From the NCBI RefSeq assembly GCF_030068445.1, contig NZ_JAQPOK010000068.1, forward strand, positions 17,080 to 81,079: a DNA stretch of 64,000 nt. Reading direction: 5' to 3'. The notes below the pieces were generated by a model that worked only from the letters and a program-made list of their open reading frames with translations, was not told where the DNA came from and ran no database searches. The position numbers and the translations under genes were made by a program. The DNA comes from Roseofilum halophilum BLCC-M91. Lineage in GTDB: Bacteria; Cyanobacteriota; Cyanobacteriia; Cyanobacteriales; Desertifilaceae. Each line of letters opens with the position of its first letter. Position 1 is the first letter of the stretch. Of this stretch, positions 35,116 through 44,449 are shown one piece after another.

Positions 35116-36690
35116 TTACTCGGTTCTTCGGGCAAAGACGGGACACAAACCATCGGGACTGACCCGAAATTCAAATAAGGCCGAGGCTGGATTCCAGCAG
35201 CGCTGCCGACGATAATGGGCGCAGTTCCCGCAACAGTCGAGATCGGGGGGCATTTTCGGAATTCCTTGGGACAGTAATTCCCGTTGAGAGAGAGGGCGAA
35301 TGACTAACTCTTCCCCTTGCCAACGGGCTTCCAGAATGCCGGTATCGCTGAACTGTTGCCAACGGCGATCGCGGGTAATTTCTTCGGGTAAATGGATGCT
35401 AACAGTGGTCTCTAATTCCGTTAATTCCCCTTCATAATGGGTTTCCGGAGCCGCCGGTTGAATAAAGGTATCACCAATAGGTAATTCTACTCGTTTATTC
35501 ACCTGGGGACAATGGAGATGATAGCGATTTTGGAGTTCTTCCAAACCGGCTAAATCTGTCAGATAAGCATGACTGCCATGAAAAAAAACAATATGTTGGG
35601 GACGAATATTATGAATCAGTTGGGTTGTTCCTAAGCCGTCACAATGTTGGGAAAAAAGATAGGTTTCAATTTTTACGCCTTCAATGGACTCTAAGGTTTG
35701 GGTCAGTTGACTCGTATCTTCGCCATGTTCAGAGAGCAAGACTAACCACCCCTCCGGATCGGCTTCAATCCACTGCTGGAGATGGGATTGGCGATGGGCA
35801 ACCACAATCGAGGGATATCGAGGCAGTTGCCCAGAATCCTGATTAGCCGGAAGGCGACGCACTTGGGGACGGACGCGCTCATCCCAAAAAAGGGATTGAT
35901 GTTGGGCAAAATTTTGTACGTTGCTGGGCAGATGGGGCAAAATGTCTAGATAGGCATCACAACCCCTGGCAATGGTTTCATCCACCCAAATATCGATATC
36001 CTGGCCGGTGAACTGATGGTGAGAGCGCAGCAACATCAGTAATTCTTGGCCGAGACCGAGAACCGGAACCGGTAGCAACACGGAGGTTTGATGCTTTAGC
36101 GTAGTGTAAATTCGCGAAGCCAGATGGTTTTCTTGGTGGCGGCGGTTGGGATGACGGGCGGTTCCATAGGTGGCTTCGATAATCAGGACATCCGGTTGCA
36201 GGCCGCGCACATCTTCAATCCGCATCCGTTCAACGAGACGGGAGTTAGAGGAAAAGTAATCGCCCGTGTAGAAGAGGGTGTAAGTCCGTTCTGGGGCCCT
36301 GTAGGTGAGCAGGAGGGAGGCGGCTCCTGGGAGATGGCCACAAGGGTAGAGTTCGGCACTGAGATCGGTTTTGAGCGGTTGCGGCGATCGCCACTCTAAA
36401 GCCTGACAATTTTCCGGTTCTAGGCCATGCAGGGATAATAATTGCTGGGTGACCTCACTGCCATAAATCGGCAGATCGGGAAACCGAGCCGATAAATCCG
36501 GAAGACCGCGACAATGGTCAGGATGGGCATGAGAGCAAAAGACCAAATCGGCCGCCTCAGTCGCAAGCAGGGGGTCTATCTGATGTAAACCGCAGTCGAG
36601 CAGGATGCGATAGGGGCCCATCCGCACCAGCAGACAGACCCCATCCCCAGATTGACCTGTACCATAGGGAATGCATTCAAGGGTAATCAA
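35116..36690 (-). CDS. Beta-CASP metallo-beta-lactamase family RNA-processing-type protein
   Basis: 524 residues. The metallo-beta-lactamase motif is FCSHAHPDHCRGL (about 50-62) with later metal ligands near GHLPGAASLLL and YTGDYF. A beta-CASP insert and the RNA-specificity region (HIVFFHGSHAYLTDL) follow, as in CPSF/YSH1-like nucleases. The C-terminal ~45 residues add a cysteine motif, CCGNCAHYRRQRCWNP, possibly a metal site. The start is a TTG (36690); an in-frame ATG 23 codons later is too late for the conserved strand. A nuclease acting on RNA is likely. Confidence 0.88.
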   Translation of the reverse strand: MITLECIPYGTGQSGDGVCLLVRMGPYRILLDCGLHQIDPLLATEAADLVFCSHAHPDHCRGLPDLSARFPDLPIYGSEVTQQLLSLHGLEPENCQALEWRSPQPLKTDLSAELYPCGHLPGAASLLLTYRAPERTYTLFYTGDYFSSNSRLVERMRIEDVRGLQPDVLIIEATYGTARHPNRRHQENHLASRIYTTLKHQTSVLLPVPVLGLGQELLMLLRSHHQFTGQDIDIWVDETIARGCDAYLDILPHLPSNVQNFAQHQSLFWDERVRPQVRRLPANQDSGQLPRYPSIVVAHRQSHLQQWIEADPEGWLVLLSEHGEDTSQLTQTLESIEGVKIETYLFSQHCDGLGTTQLIHNIRPQHIVFFHGSHAYLTDLAGLEELQNRYHLHCPQVNKRVELPIGDTFIQPAAPETHYEGELTELETTVSIHLPEEITRDRRWQQFSDTGILEARWQGEELVIRPLSQRELLSQGIPKMPPDLDCCGNCAHYRRQRCWNPASALFEFRVSPDGLCPVFARRTE

Positions 36691-36746
36691 GGGTTGACAC
36701 TAGGTAGAGATCGCAACAAGACCAGACTGAAATGCCCTCTCCCTTT

Positions 36747-36830
36747 CATGTCCGCTTGCAGAAAATCCCTCTCCCCTAGGAGAGAGACTTTTACTCCCCT
36801 TCTCCCACGGGAGAAGGGGCTAGGGGATGA
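36747..36830. repeat. Interspersed repeat with CCCCTTCTCCC hairpin
   Basis: Begins with the 23 bases identical to 6340-6362, then a perfect hairpin CCCCTTCTCCC-AC-GGGAGAAGGGG (36796-36819). The same stem recurs at 62928-62951. The interval 36691-36869 holds only this. Confidence 0.8.
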
Positions 36831-36869
36831 GGTCAAGTGGATCGCTCGTTTAATTAAAAATGCTATAAA

Positions 36870-36992
36870 TTAATGGGCAGAACCGTTACCGTGGTAACTG
36901 TCGGAGTCGTAGAACCCATTTTTGGTTCCGAAAAATAAGGTGGTGACTGTAAACAGGGCAGTTAGAATGACTAGAACCAATTTAACATCCAT
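36870..36992 (-). CDS. 40-residue single-helix membrane protein (possible NdhP)
   Basis: A short gene that is easily missed. From ATG 36992 it encodes 40 residues: MDVKLVLVILTALFTVTTLF, then FGTKNGFYDSDSYHGNGSAH. One transmembrane helix (about 4-22) is followed by a short polar tail ending YHGNGSAH. Tiny proteins of this pattern are strongly conserved in cyanobacteria. It may be NdhP, a ~40-residue subunit of the photosynthetic NDH-1 complex, but I cannot confirm that. It lies between the beta-CASP gene and a DUF6679-like gene on the same strand. Confidence 0.72.
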   Translation of the reverse strand: MDVKLVLVILTALFTVTTLFFGTKNGFYDSDSYHGNGSAH

Positions 36993-37076
36993 AGTCTTGT
37001 GATTATGATTTAAGGTTTTCAGTTGTGAATGATAGCGTACTGGGCCAAGGGGCGATCGCTAGGATTAGAGCTTGGA

Positions 37077-37385
37077 TTAATCGGGGTTCGATTCTGGGTG
37101 CTGGCGAATTTGTTCGGCTTCCGGACACTCATCTGAGACCAGCAGTTCAGTATTGCCCTTGGAGACATTAGAGAGCTTTTGGGTCACTGCACCAATGCTT
37201 TCTAGGCGAACCATTTCTTCCCAAGCACAGATCTCATCCTCCTCTTCGGTTTCATAGCGGATCGTGACTAAATCTCCTTCGATTTCTAGAATGCGAGCGC
37301 ATTCTATCCAGCGTTGCTGGTCTCGCAAGAAAATCCAGACTTCACGACCCTCGGAGCAGAGTTGATAGATCTTGCGATGTAGCAT
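37077..37385 (-). CDS. Conserved cyanobacterial protein (DUF6679-like)
   Basis: 102 residues. The first ~75 are conserved-looking: MLHRKIYQLCSEGREVWIFL, RDQQRWIECARILEIEGDLV, IRYETEEEDEICAWEEMVRL and SIGAVTQKL. The barrel-like beta pattern with an acidic turn resembles small SH3/Tudor-like folds. I associate it with DUF6679, found in most cyanobacteria, with moderate certainty. The last ~25 residues are variable. Function unknown. Confidence 0.8.
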   Translation of the reverse strand: MLHRKIYQLCSEGREVWIFLRDQQRWIECARILEIEGDLVTIRYETEEEDEICAWEEMVRLESIGAVTQKLSNVSKGNTELLVSDECPEAEQIRQHPESNPD

Positions 37386-37573
37386 AATTGGCTCTTGATA
37401 TGTGGCTTTAGAGTTGGGCTTTTCAAATGTTATCGCTTATTTTAACGATAGAACCACATAATTGGATCAACTTTTGTAAATTGGGCAAATTTTTTCCGTA
37501 ACCGATCGCGATCGCCTTCCCGGAACCCAAAGAGTTTGCTACCCTAGAGGATACTCTTTTCTCCTTTAGTCTC

Positions 37574-38320
37574 ATGTTGCTCCATCTCAGCACCTGGCCA
37601 GAAGTCGAACGCTACCTCGAACACTCCACAGGCTTAATTTTGCCCATTGGCTCCACCGAACAACATGGGCCAACCGGATTAATTGGTACAGATGCCATTT
37701 GTGCCGAGGCGATCGCCAAAGGAGTCGGAGAAAAAACCGGAGCCATAGTCGGCCCCACCATCAACGTCGGCATGGCCCTCCATCACACCGCCTTCCCCGG
37801 AACCATGAGCCTCCAGCCCTCCACCCTAATTTTACTCATCAAGGACTACCTCACCCACCTAGCCCAAGCCGGATTTACCAAATTCTTCTTTATTAACGGT
37901 CACGGGGGCAATATTTCCCCCATGAAAGCCGCCTTTTCCGAAGTCTACACCCACCTAGCCCACCTCAACATCGACCCCGAAGGAAAAGTCACCTGCCATT
38001 TAGCCAACTGGTTTATGTGTCGCAGCGTGTATAAACGGGCCCAAGAGCTATATGGAGATCAAGAAGGATCTCACGCCACCCCCAGCGAAGTCGCCCTCAC
38101 CCAATACGTTTATCCCGACTCCATCAAAACCGCCCCCCTCTCTCCAGAAGTCGGCAAAGGCCACCCCATCACCACCCCCGCCGAATTCCGTCGCCATTAT
38201 CCCGATGGTCGCATGGGGTCAAACCCCGCCCTAGCCACTCCAGAACATGGCCAAGAATTTTATCAGTTAGCCGTGGAAGAATTGAGTGAAGGCTATCAGA
38301 AATTCATCAGCAAGAATTAG
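37574..38320 (+). CDS. Creatininase/FAPy-deformylase family amidohydrolase
   Basis: 248 residues. The metal-binding signatures of the creatininase superfamily are visible: LPIGSTEQHGPTGLIGTDAI (Glu, His, Asp), HHTAFPGTMSL, FINGHGGNISPMKAAF and GSHATPSEVALTQY. These bind two zinc or manganese ions. Members hydrolyse cyclic amides, including creatinine, FAPy pyrimidines and mycofactocin-type substrates; the substrate here is unknown. It has no operon partner on its strand. Confidence 0.9.
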   Translation: MLLHLSTWPEVERYLEHSTGLILPIGSTEQHGPTGLIGTDAICAEAIAKGVGEKTGAIVGPTINVGMALHHTAFPGTMSLQPSTLILLIKDYLTHLAQAGFTKFFFINGHGGNISPMKAAFSEVYTHLAHLNIDPEGKVTCHLANWFMCRSVYKRAQELYGDQEGSHATPSEVALTQYVYPDSIKTAPLSPEVGKGHPITTPAEFRRHYPDGRMGSNPALATPEHGQEFYQLAVEELSEGYQKFISKN

Positions 38321-38337
38321 ACCCGAAAGCCTATCTG

Positions 38338-38363
38338 TAGGGGCGAAGGGCTGTTCGCCCCTA
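38338..38363. repeat. Hairpin repeat TAGGGGCGAA/TTCGCCCCTA
   Basis: Ten-base perfect arms and a six-base loop, in the gap between convergent genes. A close relative is at 59617-59647. It may serve as a bidirectional terminator. Confidence 0.7.
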
Positions 38364-38409
38364 GATCATCTGCTATTTGATTGTTATTGACAATGACCCT
38401 AAAGAGTGA

Positions 38410-39066
38410 TTAAGAAACCGTCGTCACCCCTGGACAAGACACCTTCGTTCCGCCCAAGCCACAATAACCCCCCGGATTTTTCGCCAGATACTGTTGGTGA
38501 TAGTCCTCAGCGTAATAAAACTCAGGCGCATCAAGAATTTCCGTAGTAATTTCCCCGTACCCCGCTTTCTTCAGCTCTTCTTGGTAGAGTTGACGAGATT
38601 TTTCCGCCAGTTCTTTCTGAGCCTCAGAATACACATAAATCCCAGAACGGTATTGGGTTCCCACATCATTCCCTTGGCCCATTCCCTGGGTGGGGTCATG
38701 GCTTTCCCAGAAAACTTTGAGCAGGGTTTCATAACTAATTTGCTGGGGGTCAAAAACCACTAGCACCACTTCATTATGACCGGTTTTACCCGTACAGACT
38801 TCATGGTAGTTGGGGTTAGGAGTATATCCACCCGCATAACCCACCGCAGTGGTAAACACTCCCGGTTGTTTCCAGAAACAGCGCTCTGCACCCCAAAAAC
38901 AGCCTAAGCCAAACACCACCATTTCCAGTCCCTCTGGGTAAGGGGGTTGGAGAGGGTTACCATTAACAAAGTGTTGGTCGGGTACAGGCATGGGGGTTTT
39001 ACGCCCTGGTAAGGCTTCTTCGGGAGTGGGGAGGGTCGTTTTCTTGCCTAATCCAAATAGAAACAT
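38410..39066 (-). CDS. msrA: Peptide-methionine (S)-S-oxide reductase
   Basis: 218 residues. The active-site motif [13 protein letters not shown] contains the catalytic cysteine (about 54). [31 protein letters not shown] and [21 protein letters not shown] are diagnostic of MsrA. It repairs oxidised methionine in proteins. The ~45-residue N-terminal extension ([18 protein letters not shown]) is typical of cyanobacteria and plants. A C-terminal cysteine (about 212) may resolve the disulfide. Confidence 0.96.
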   Translation of the reverse strand: MFLFGLGKKTTLPTPEEALPGRKTPMPVPDQHFVNGNPLQPPYPEGLEMVVFGLGCFWGAERCFWKQPGVFTTAVGYAGGYTPNPNYHEVCTGKTGHNEVVLVVFDPQQISYETLLKVFWESHDPTQGMGQGNDVGTQYRSGIYVYSEAQKELAEKSRQLYQEELKKAGYGEITTEILDAPEFYYAEDYHQQYLAKNPGGYCGLGGTKVSCPGVTTVS

Positions 39067-39184
39067 AGATCAATTCTGAAATAAGGGAACTGGTTCTATT
39101 GTTACAAAACTTTGTGAAGTTGGCACAGATGGGCGAGGTTGGGGGGATGATAGGCTAGTAGAGTCGATTCAAATCGGTAGATGA

Positions 39185-40000
39185 ATGGGAAAAAAACAGA
39201 AGGCTAGTGACCAAAAGCCCGGTAAACTCTCTAAGGAAACATATGAATCGGAATTAACCAAGCTTCATGCAGAATTAGTGAAGTTGCAATATTGGGTACA
39301 AGCCAAGGGATTAAGAGTTATCGTTGTCTTTGAAGGTCGAGATGCAGCCGGAAAAGGTGGCATGATTAAGCGCATCGTCGATCGCCTCAGTCCTAGGGTG
39401 TTCCGCGTGGTTGCCTTGCCCACCCCTTCCGAGCGGGAAAAAACCCAGTTATATCTACAGCGCTATATTCAGCATTTTCCCGCAGCCGGAGAAGTGGTCA
39501 TTTTCGATCGCAGTTGGTATAACCGGGCTGGCGTTGAGCGGGTGATGGGGTTTTGCACCGATGAAGAATATCAACGGTTTTTGCACTATATACCCACCTT
39601 TGAACATATGATAGTCGATTCGGGCATTCAACTGATTAAGTATTGGTTGGATATCAGTCAGAAAGAGCAAGAGCATCGCTTTCAAGACCGTATTCATGAT
39701 CTGCGTAAAGTCTGGAAGTTGAGTCCCATGGATGTCCAATCCTATCGACGCTGGTATGAGTATTCCCATGCCAGAGATCAGATGTTACAAGCGACAGATA
39801 CGGATTTGGCTCCTTGGTATATTGTGCCAGCCGATCATAAAAAACGGGCCCGCCTCAATTGTATTTCCCATTTTCTCAGTTTAATTCCCTATGAGGAGTT
39901 GTCAATTAAACCGGTGAAACTGGGTAAGCGAGATCTGAAACATCAATATGACGATCATTTGTCGTTGAAGGACAGAAGGGTTATTCCTCAAAACTTCTAG
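39185..40000 (+). CDS. ppk2: Polyphosphate kinase 2 family protein
   Basis: 271 residues. PPK2 transfers phosphate between polyphosphate and nucleotides. Walker A is FEGRDAAGKGGMIKRI (about 58-73), Walker B/lid VVIFDRSWYNRAGVERVMGF, and LKYW-type strand LIKYWLDISQKEQEHRF. The single PPK2 domain fits the class that makes nucleoside triphosphates from diphosphates and polyphosphate. The N-terminal basic segment (KKQKASDQKPGK) is variable. No partner gene is adjacent. Confidence 0.95.
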   Translation: MGKKQKASDQKPGKLSKETYESELTKLHAELVKLQYWVQAKGLRVIVVFEGRDAAGKGGMIKRIVDRLSPRVFRVVALPTPSEREKTQLYLQRYIQHFPAAGEVVIFDRSWYNRAGVERVMGFCTDEEYQRFLHYIPTFEHMIVDSGIQLIKYWLDISQKEQEHRFQDRIHDLRKVWKLSPMDVQSYRRWYEYSHARDQMLQATDTDLAPWYIVPADHKKRARLNCISHFLSLIPYEELSIKPVKLGKRDLKHQYDDHLSLKDRRVIPQNF

Positions 40001-40139
40001 AGTAGGGTACTAGGGTACTAGGGTAGTCCACTCCACTCGCGCAAAATAGGTAAAACAACAGTTGATGGGTTCGTCTAAATTAGCGAATGCGATCGCTCGA
40101 TTTCTGATACAATACCCTGGTTCTGTTTGATATCCTCTC

Positions 40140-41081
40140 GTGACGCGATTCATTCACGACCAATTCGCCAAACAATACCTCAGTGAACTGCTTTCTCCTT
40201 TGGGAAAAGTAGAAAGCAGCAAAGATGTTAGCCCAGAAGTCCGTCAAATTGACCTGTTCTTTACTCCTTCTGACTCCAAGGAAGAAGAAAGGAAAAATCT
40301 CGGCTTGTTGGGCAAATTAACCACAACTCCGACGTTACTTGAACCCTTTCGTAATCCCGTTACACCAAACGAGATCCGGAATTGTATGATGAAACTCTTA
40401 GCCGTTCATGGAGAATTAGAAAGAGAAACCAAACGTAAAAAAATATCATTCGATGATACGAAAATGCCGCAATTATGGATTTTAACACCAACAGCTTCAG
40501 AGAACTTACTAGAACAATTTCGTTGTCATTCCTCCCAAGAATGGGAAGAGGAAGGAATATATGATGCGGGGTCAGGTTGGAAAATGGGAGTGATAGTCAT
40601 TCATAAACTGCCCAAAACCCTGGAAACCCTATGGCTGAGATTATTAGGAAAAGGGAGAGTCCAAGCACAAGCGATTCAAGAACTCGAAACCTTACCCCAA
40701 GAAAACCGCAGTCGAGAAAGTGTTATAAAATTGGTAAGAGAATTGGTTGCTCTGTTAACCAAACGACAAAACCAAGAACAAAATTTAGATCGTGACGATA
40801 GGGAGTTAATCGTGACTTTAACAGAACTCTATGAAGAAGCGATGGCAGATGTGCGGGAAGAAATCCGCCAGCAGGCCAAAGAAGAATTCCTTCAACAAGG
40901 AAAAAAACAAGCGACTCTGGGTTTGATTAACAATCTTCTACGGACACGCTTTGGTGAAGTTGATGAGGAACTAGCGGAAATTGTAGATGCGATCGCCTCC
41001 CTCCCCTCAGAAGAATGGGTTCCCCCACTTCTGCAACTTTCCCGTGAGGAATTATTGGTGCGCTTTGGGAAGCAGGGATGA
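40140..41081 (+). CDS. Hypothetical protein, Rpn/DUF4351-like
   Basis: 313 residues from GTG 40140. The N-terminal half has a nuclease-like layout (FAKQYLSELLSPLGKVE, VRQIDLFFTP), where the D-x-E/K pattern recalls PD-(D/E)XK folds. The middle has LWLRLLGKGRVQAQAIQELE. The C-terminal part is a coiled coil (EEIRQQAKEEFLQQGKKQ) and a short helical domain ending VRFGKQG. Such proteins are often misnamed flagellar assembly protein H in cyanobacteria. They are probably related to the Rpn transposase-like nucleases, but I am not certain. Confidence 0.72.
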   Translation: MTRFIHDQFAKQYLSELLSPLGKVESSKDVSPEVRQIDLFFTPSDSKEEERKNLGLLGKLTTTPTLLEPFRNPVTPNEIRNCMMKLLAVHGELERETKRKKISFDDTKMPQLWILTPTASENLLEQFRCHSSQEWEEEGIYDAGSGWKMGVIVIHKLPKTLETLWLRLLGKGRVQAQAIQELETLPQENRSRESVIKLVRELVALLTKRQNQEQNLDRDDRELIVTLTELYEEAMADVREEIRQQAKEEFLQQGKKQATLGLINNLLRTRFGEVDEELAEIVDAIASLPSEEWVPPLLQLSREELLVRFGKQG

Positions 41082-41137
41082 TGGGGAGCAGGGGAGCGGG
41101 GGAGTGGGGGAGATTTGGTAACAGTCTTGCGATCGCA

Positions 41138-41250
41138 TCAATTCAAACCCGCTTCTGCACGCACCAGACGCAAATCCGCACTCAAACCGAGTTGTATCCC
41201 CCACTCTTGCAGATAGTTGAGATCGAGTAACTCTCCTTGAACCCTCCTTT
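41138..41250 (-). pseudogene. C-terminal fragment of a decayed gene
   Basis: The minus strand reads QGELLDLNYLQEWGIQLGLS then ADLRLVRAEAGLN and TGA (41140-41138). No start lies upstream in frame. It directly follows an IS605-type end motif, so an insertion may have truncated the gene. The LDxxYLxxW pattern recalls nucleotidyltransferase-type antitoxins, but only loosely. Confidence 0.4.
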
Positions 41251-41283
41251 GACATACTCCTCATCAAGGATTTCAGTTCTCCA
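41250..41283 (-). mobile_element. Solo right-end motif of an IS605-type element
   Basis: The 11 bases TGACATACTCC (41250-41260) are identical to the right-end tip at 10895-10905, and CTCATCAAGG follows where a hairpin arm would be. No tnpB is near. The interval 41082-41423 holds this remnant, a gene fragment and short tandem repeats. Confidence 0.4.
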
Positions 41284-41378
41284 TTGCTTGGCCGATGGCT
41301 TATCATAGATCTTTGGTACATAATAATAAATTTCTATTGTTCTCACTTCTTAGGGGGGACTTTAAGGGAAAATGGTTT

Positions 41379-41412
41379 ACCCATTACCCATCACCCATTA
41401 CCCATTACCCAT
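41379..41412. repeat. Short tandem repeat ACCCATT
   Basis: Heptamer ACCCATT/ACCCATC repeated about five times immediately upstream of prfC. Related strings occur at 35083-35095, 47668-47698 and 59688-59702. Confidence 0.75.
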
Positions 41413-41423
41413 TTATATCCCTA

Positions 41424-43043
41424 ATGTCTACTGAACTGTCTACGGAAATACACAACGCGGTTGATGGCCGGCGCAACTTTGCGATTATTTCTCACCCGGA
41501 TGCGGGGAAAACTACATTAACGGAAAAATTGCTGCTCTATGGAGGGGCAATTCATGAAGCGGGGGCAGTAAAGGCGAGAGCCAGTCAGCGCCGAGCCACA
41601 TCGGATTGGATGGCAATGGAGCAACAACGGGGAATTTCGATTACCTCGACGGTGTTGCAGTTTGAGTATCAGGGCTGTCAGATTAATTTGTTGGATACTC
41701 CGGGACACCAGGATTTTAGTGAAGATACCTATCGCACGTTGGCGGCGGCGGATAATGCGGTGATGTTGGAGGATGGGGCGAAGGGGTTAGAGCCACAAAC
41801 CCGGAAGCTGTTTGAAGTTTGTCGGATGCGGCGCATTCCGATTTTTACGTTTTTTAATAAGATGGATCGTCCCACCCGCGAACCTCTGGAGTTGTTGGAT
41901 GAGATTGAGCAGGAGTTGGGGTTAAAAACTTATCCGGTGAATTGGCCGATTGGGACGGGCGATCGCTTCCAAGGGGTGTACGATCGCCATACTCAGGAAA
42001 TCCATTTGTTTGAACGCAATGCCCATGGTAAACAAGCGGCAAAGGATACCATGATTCGCTTGGGCGATCCGCGCATTGAGGAGTTGTTAGACCAGGATTT
42101 GTATTATCAGCTCAAGGAAGATTTGGAATTATTGGATGGCTTGGGGTCAGAGTTTGACTTGGACGAGATCCACGCGGGAGAGCTAACCCCGGTGTTTTTT
42201 GGTAGCGCCATGACCAATTTTGGCGTACAGCTCTTTTTAGATGCCTTTTTAGAGTATGCCCTGAAACCGGGCGATCGCCAAAGTTCTCAGGGGTTGATGT
42301 CTCCAGAGTATCCGGAGTTTACGGGGTTTGTGTTTAAGTTGCAGGCGAATATGGACCCGAAACACCGCGATCGCGTGGCATTTGTGCGCGTTTGTACGGG
42401 TAAGTTTGAAAAGGATATGACAGTTAGTCATGCCCGCACGGGGAAAACAGTACGGCTCTCGCGCCCTCAAAAACTGTTTGCCCAAGACCGAGGATCGGTG
42501 GATGTGGCTTATCCAGGGGATGTGATTGGGTTGAATAATCCGGGGGTGTTTGCGATCGGCGATACGATTTATACGGGTAAAAAGTTGGAATATGAAGGCA
42601 TCCCCTGTTTTTCCCCGGAATTATTTGCCTATTTGAGAAATCCCAATCCCTCCAAGTTTAAGCAATTCCACAAAGGAGTAACCCAATTGCGAGAAGAGGG
42701 AGCAGTACAGATTATGTATTCGAGCGATGAATCTAAGCGCGACCCCATTTTAGCGGCCGTGGGACAGTTGCAATTTGAAGTGGTGCAATTTCGACTGCTG
42801 AATGAATATGGGGTAGACACTCGCACCGAGTTGTTACCCTATTCAGTGGCGCGATGGGTGCTGAATGGTTGGGACTTTTTAGACCAAATAGGTCGCTTGT
42901 TTAATACGATGACCGTTAAAGATAATTGGGATCGACCGGTGCTACTGTTTAAGAATGAGTGGAACTTACACCAAGTCCAAGGCGATCATCCAGATATGAA
43001 ACTCAGTGCGATCGCGCCTTTATCCTCTGGACAATCCAATTAA
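41424..43043 (+). CDS. prfC: Peptide chain release factor 3
   Basis: About 539 residues from ATG 41424; the open frame upstream is formed by tandem repeats. RF3 is the GTPase that removes RF1/RF2 from the ribosome. GTPase motifs: [20 protein letters not shown] (G1), [17 protein letters not shown] (G3), [12 protein letters not shown] (G4). The domain II/III segments [20 protein letters not shown] and [19 protein letters not shown] regions are present. Length matches the family. Confidence 0.96.
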   Translation: MSTELSTEIHNAVDGRRNFAIISHPDAGKTTLTEKLLLYGGAIHEAGAVKARASQRRATSDWMAMEQQRGISITSTVLQFEYQGCQINLLDTPGHQDFSEDTYRTLAAADNAVMLEDGAKGLEPQTRKLFEVCRMRRIPIFTFFNKMDRPTREPLELLDEIEQELGLKTYPVNWPIGTGDRFQGVYDRHTQEIHLFERNAHGKQAAKDTMIRLGDPRIEELLDQDLYYQLKEDLELLDGLGSEFDLDEIHAGELTPVFFGSAMTNFGVQLFLDAFLEYALKPGDRQSSQGLMSPEYPEFTGFVFKLQANMDPKHRDRVAFVRVCTGKFEKDMTVSHARTGKTVRLSRPQKLFAQDRGSVDVAYPGDVIGLNNPGVFAIGDTIYTGKKLEYEGIPCFSPELFAYLRNPNPSKFKQFHKGVTQLREEGAVQIMYSSDESKRDPILAAVGQLQFEVVQFRLLNEYGVDTRTELLPYSVARWVLNGWDFLDQIGRLFNTMTVKDNWDRPVLLFKNEWNLHQVQGDHPDMKLSAIAPLSSGQSN

Positions 43044-43068
43044 GATAGGGCCCAGCGCTCTAAAATCC

Positions 43069-43803
43069 ATGAACCAAGCATTAGAAAAAAAAGATATTAT
43101 TCGCTTAGAACAGATCTCTAAAGTTTATCAGATGGGGGATGTAGAAGTTCAGGCGATCGCCAATGTCAGTTTAAGTATTCAAGCGGGGGAATATTGCGCC
43201 ATTATGGGCCCCTCTGGGTCGGGAAAATCCACCGCCATGAACATTATCGGCTGTTTAGACCGTCCCAGCAAAGGGCAGTATTACTTAGATGGCACAGATG
43301 TGGCTCAGTTACCGAAAAAAGAACTTTCCGCCATTCGCAATCAAAAACTAGGGTTTGTGTTTCAGCAATTTCATTTATTAGCCCAATTAACCGCCCTAGA
43401 AAATGTGATGTTGCCCATGGTTTATGCGGGGATAAAAGGGCGAGAACGTCGAGACAAAGCGGCGGAAGCCTTGAAACAAGTAGGTTTAGAAAATCGAATG
43501 CAAAATAAACCCAATCAACTCTCTGGAGGACAACAACAACGGGTGGCGATCGCCAGAGCGATCGTCAATCGTCCCGTCGTCCTACTTGCGGATGAGCCAA
43601 CGGGCGCATTAGATACCAAAACCACCGAAGAAGTGATGGATATCTTTACCCAATTAAACCAGGATGGCATGACAGTGGTTATGGTCACCCATGAACCCGA
43701 TGTGGCTCGGTTAACCAACCGCATCATTTGGTTTAGGGATGGTCAAGTGGTTCAGTCCCATTTGACTTTAGATGAGTTTCAACCTTCCCATCATCACGCT
43801 TAA
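43069..43803 (+). CDS. ABC transporter ATP-binding protein (MacB/LolD-like)
   Basis: About 244 residues from ATG 43069. A complete ATPase domain: Walker A IMGPSGSGKSTAMNIIGCLD, Q-loop VFQQFHLLAQLTALENVML, signature LSGGQQQRVAIARAIVNRP, Walker B LLADEPTGALD and H-switch VMVTHEPDVA. The sequence fits the MacB/LolD/DevA family, which powers export of lipoproteins, peptides or glycolipids. The permease is not adjacent. A histidine-rich C-terminus (SHHHA) may be incidental. Confidence 0.93.
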   Translation: MNQALEKKDIIRLEQISKVYQMGDVEVQAIANVSLSIQAGEYCAIMGPSGSGKSTAMNIIGCLDRPSKGQYYLDGTDVAQLPKKELSAIRNQKLGFVFQQFHLLAQLTALENVMLPMVYAGIKGRERRDKAAEALKQVGLENRMQNKPNQLSGGQQQRVAIARAIVNRPVVLLADEPTGALDTKTTEEVMDIFTQLNQDGMTVVMVTHEPDVARLTNRIIWFRDGQVVQSHLTLDEFQPSHHHA

Positions 43804-43927
43804 ACTCGATCGCCTTTAAGATTGACGATCCTCATTACCGCTGACCTAGTGACCCGGCCATTTCATATCCGGGATGGCAGAAAGGGATATAATTCACATC
43901 AGGTGTAATTTATAATTTGGAATTGAC

Positions 43928-44344
43928 TTGGCTTCCTCAGATTCCCAGATTGACCTCGATCCCCAGTTTCAGGCGCAAGTAATGCGCTATCATCGGCTAC
44001 TGGTTGGGGGACGGTGGTTTGTGGTGAGTTTATGGTGGCTAGTTTTCGGGTTGCCCAGTCTTTGGGCTATGCGATCGCCCCTATTGCTCCTACTTGACCA
44101 TTTTACCTGGTCTGGACTCTACTATAGCTTATACTTTCATCCCCTAGCGGCGATCGGCTTTTCTAGCAGTATCGGTTTAACCACCGCCGTTTTAGTCTGG
44201 CAAAGTCGGAATATTCTCGTCGGTTTTCCACGCCCTTACCAGAAAGGCTTAGAGCGTAAGGTCTTTCATATTCGTCAACAGGGAGAACATCACCCCCTCT
44301 GGCAGTGGGTCGTTGCAGGTCAAAGGAAGAGGGAATGGAAATAG
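43928..44344 (+). CDS. Conserved cyanobacterial membrane protein
   Basis: 138 residues from a TTG (43928) with GGAATT upstream; ATG 43982 would remove the conserved-looking DPQFQAQVMRYHRL. About two hydrophobic segments (RWFVVSLWWLVFGLPSLWAM and FHPLAAIGFSSSIGLTTAVLVW) suggest two or three membrane helices. The basic tail faces the cytoplasm. I recognise only that such short proteins are common in cyanobacteria; no function is known to me. Confidence 0.72.
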   Translation: MASSDSQIDLDPQFQAQVMRYHRLLVGGRWFVVSLWWLVFGLPSLWAMRSPLLLLLDHFTWSGLYYSLYFHPLAAIGFSSSIGLTTAVLVWQSRNILVGFPRPYQKGLERKVFHIRQQGEHHPLWQWVVAGQRKREWK

Positions 44345-44368
44345 GGAAATGGTACGATTTTCGATAAA

Positions 44369-44401
44369 AAAAGATACGCCTTCTGGTTGGGCATATCTTT
44401 T
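44369..44401. terminator. Bidirectional terminator
   Basis: Stem AAAAGATA/TATCTTTT with three more pairs inside and an eight-base loop, between two convergent genes. T-runs lie on both sides of the stem. Confidence 0.72.
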
Positions 44402-44449
44402 GGGCATTCAGAGGGGAGAGTTGATGAGTTTCGATCCATCTATGTTCAG

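Noticed and set aside
41052..41321. 89-codon open frame on the minus strand between the Rpn-like gene and prfC
   Set aside because: It runs across tandem repeats and an IS end; the sequence shows no protein-like pattern.
41379..41412. Possible CRISPR array
   Set aside because: Heptamers without spacers; no repeat of 25-40 bases with even spacing and no cas genes in the window.
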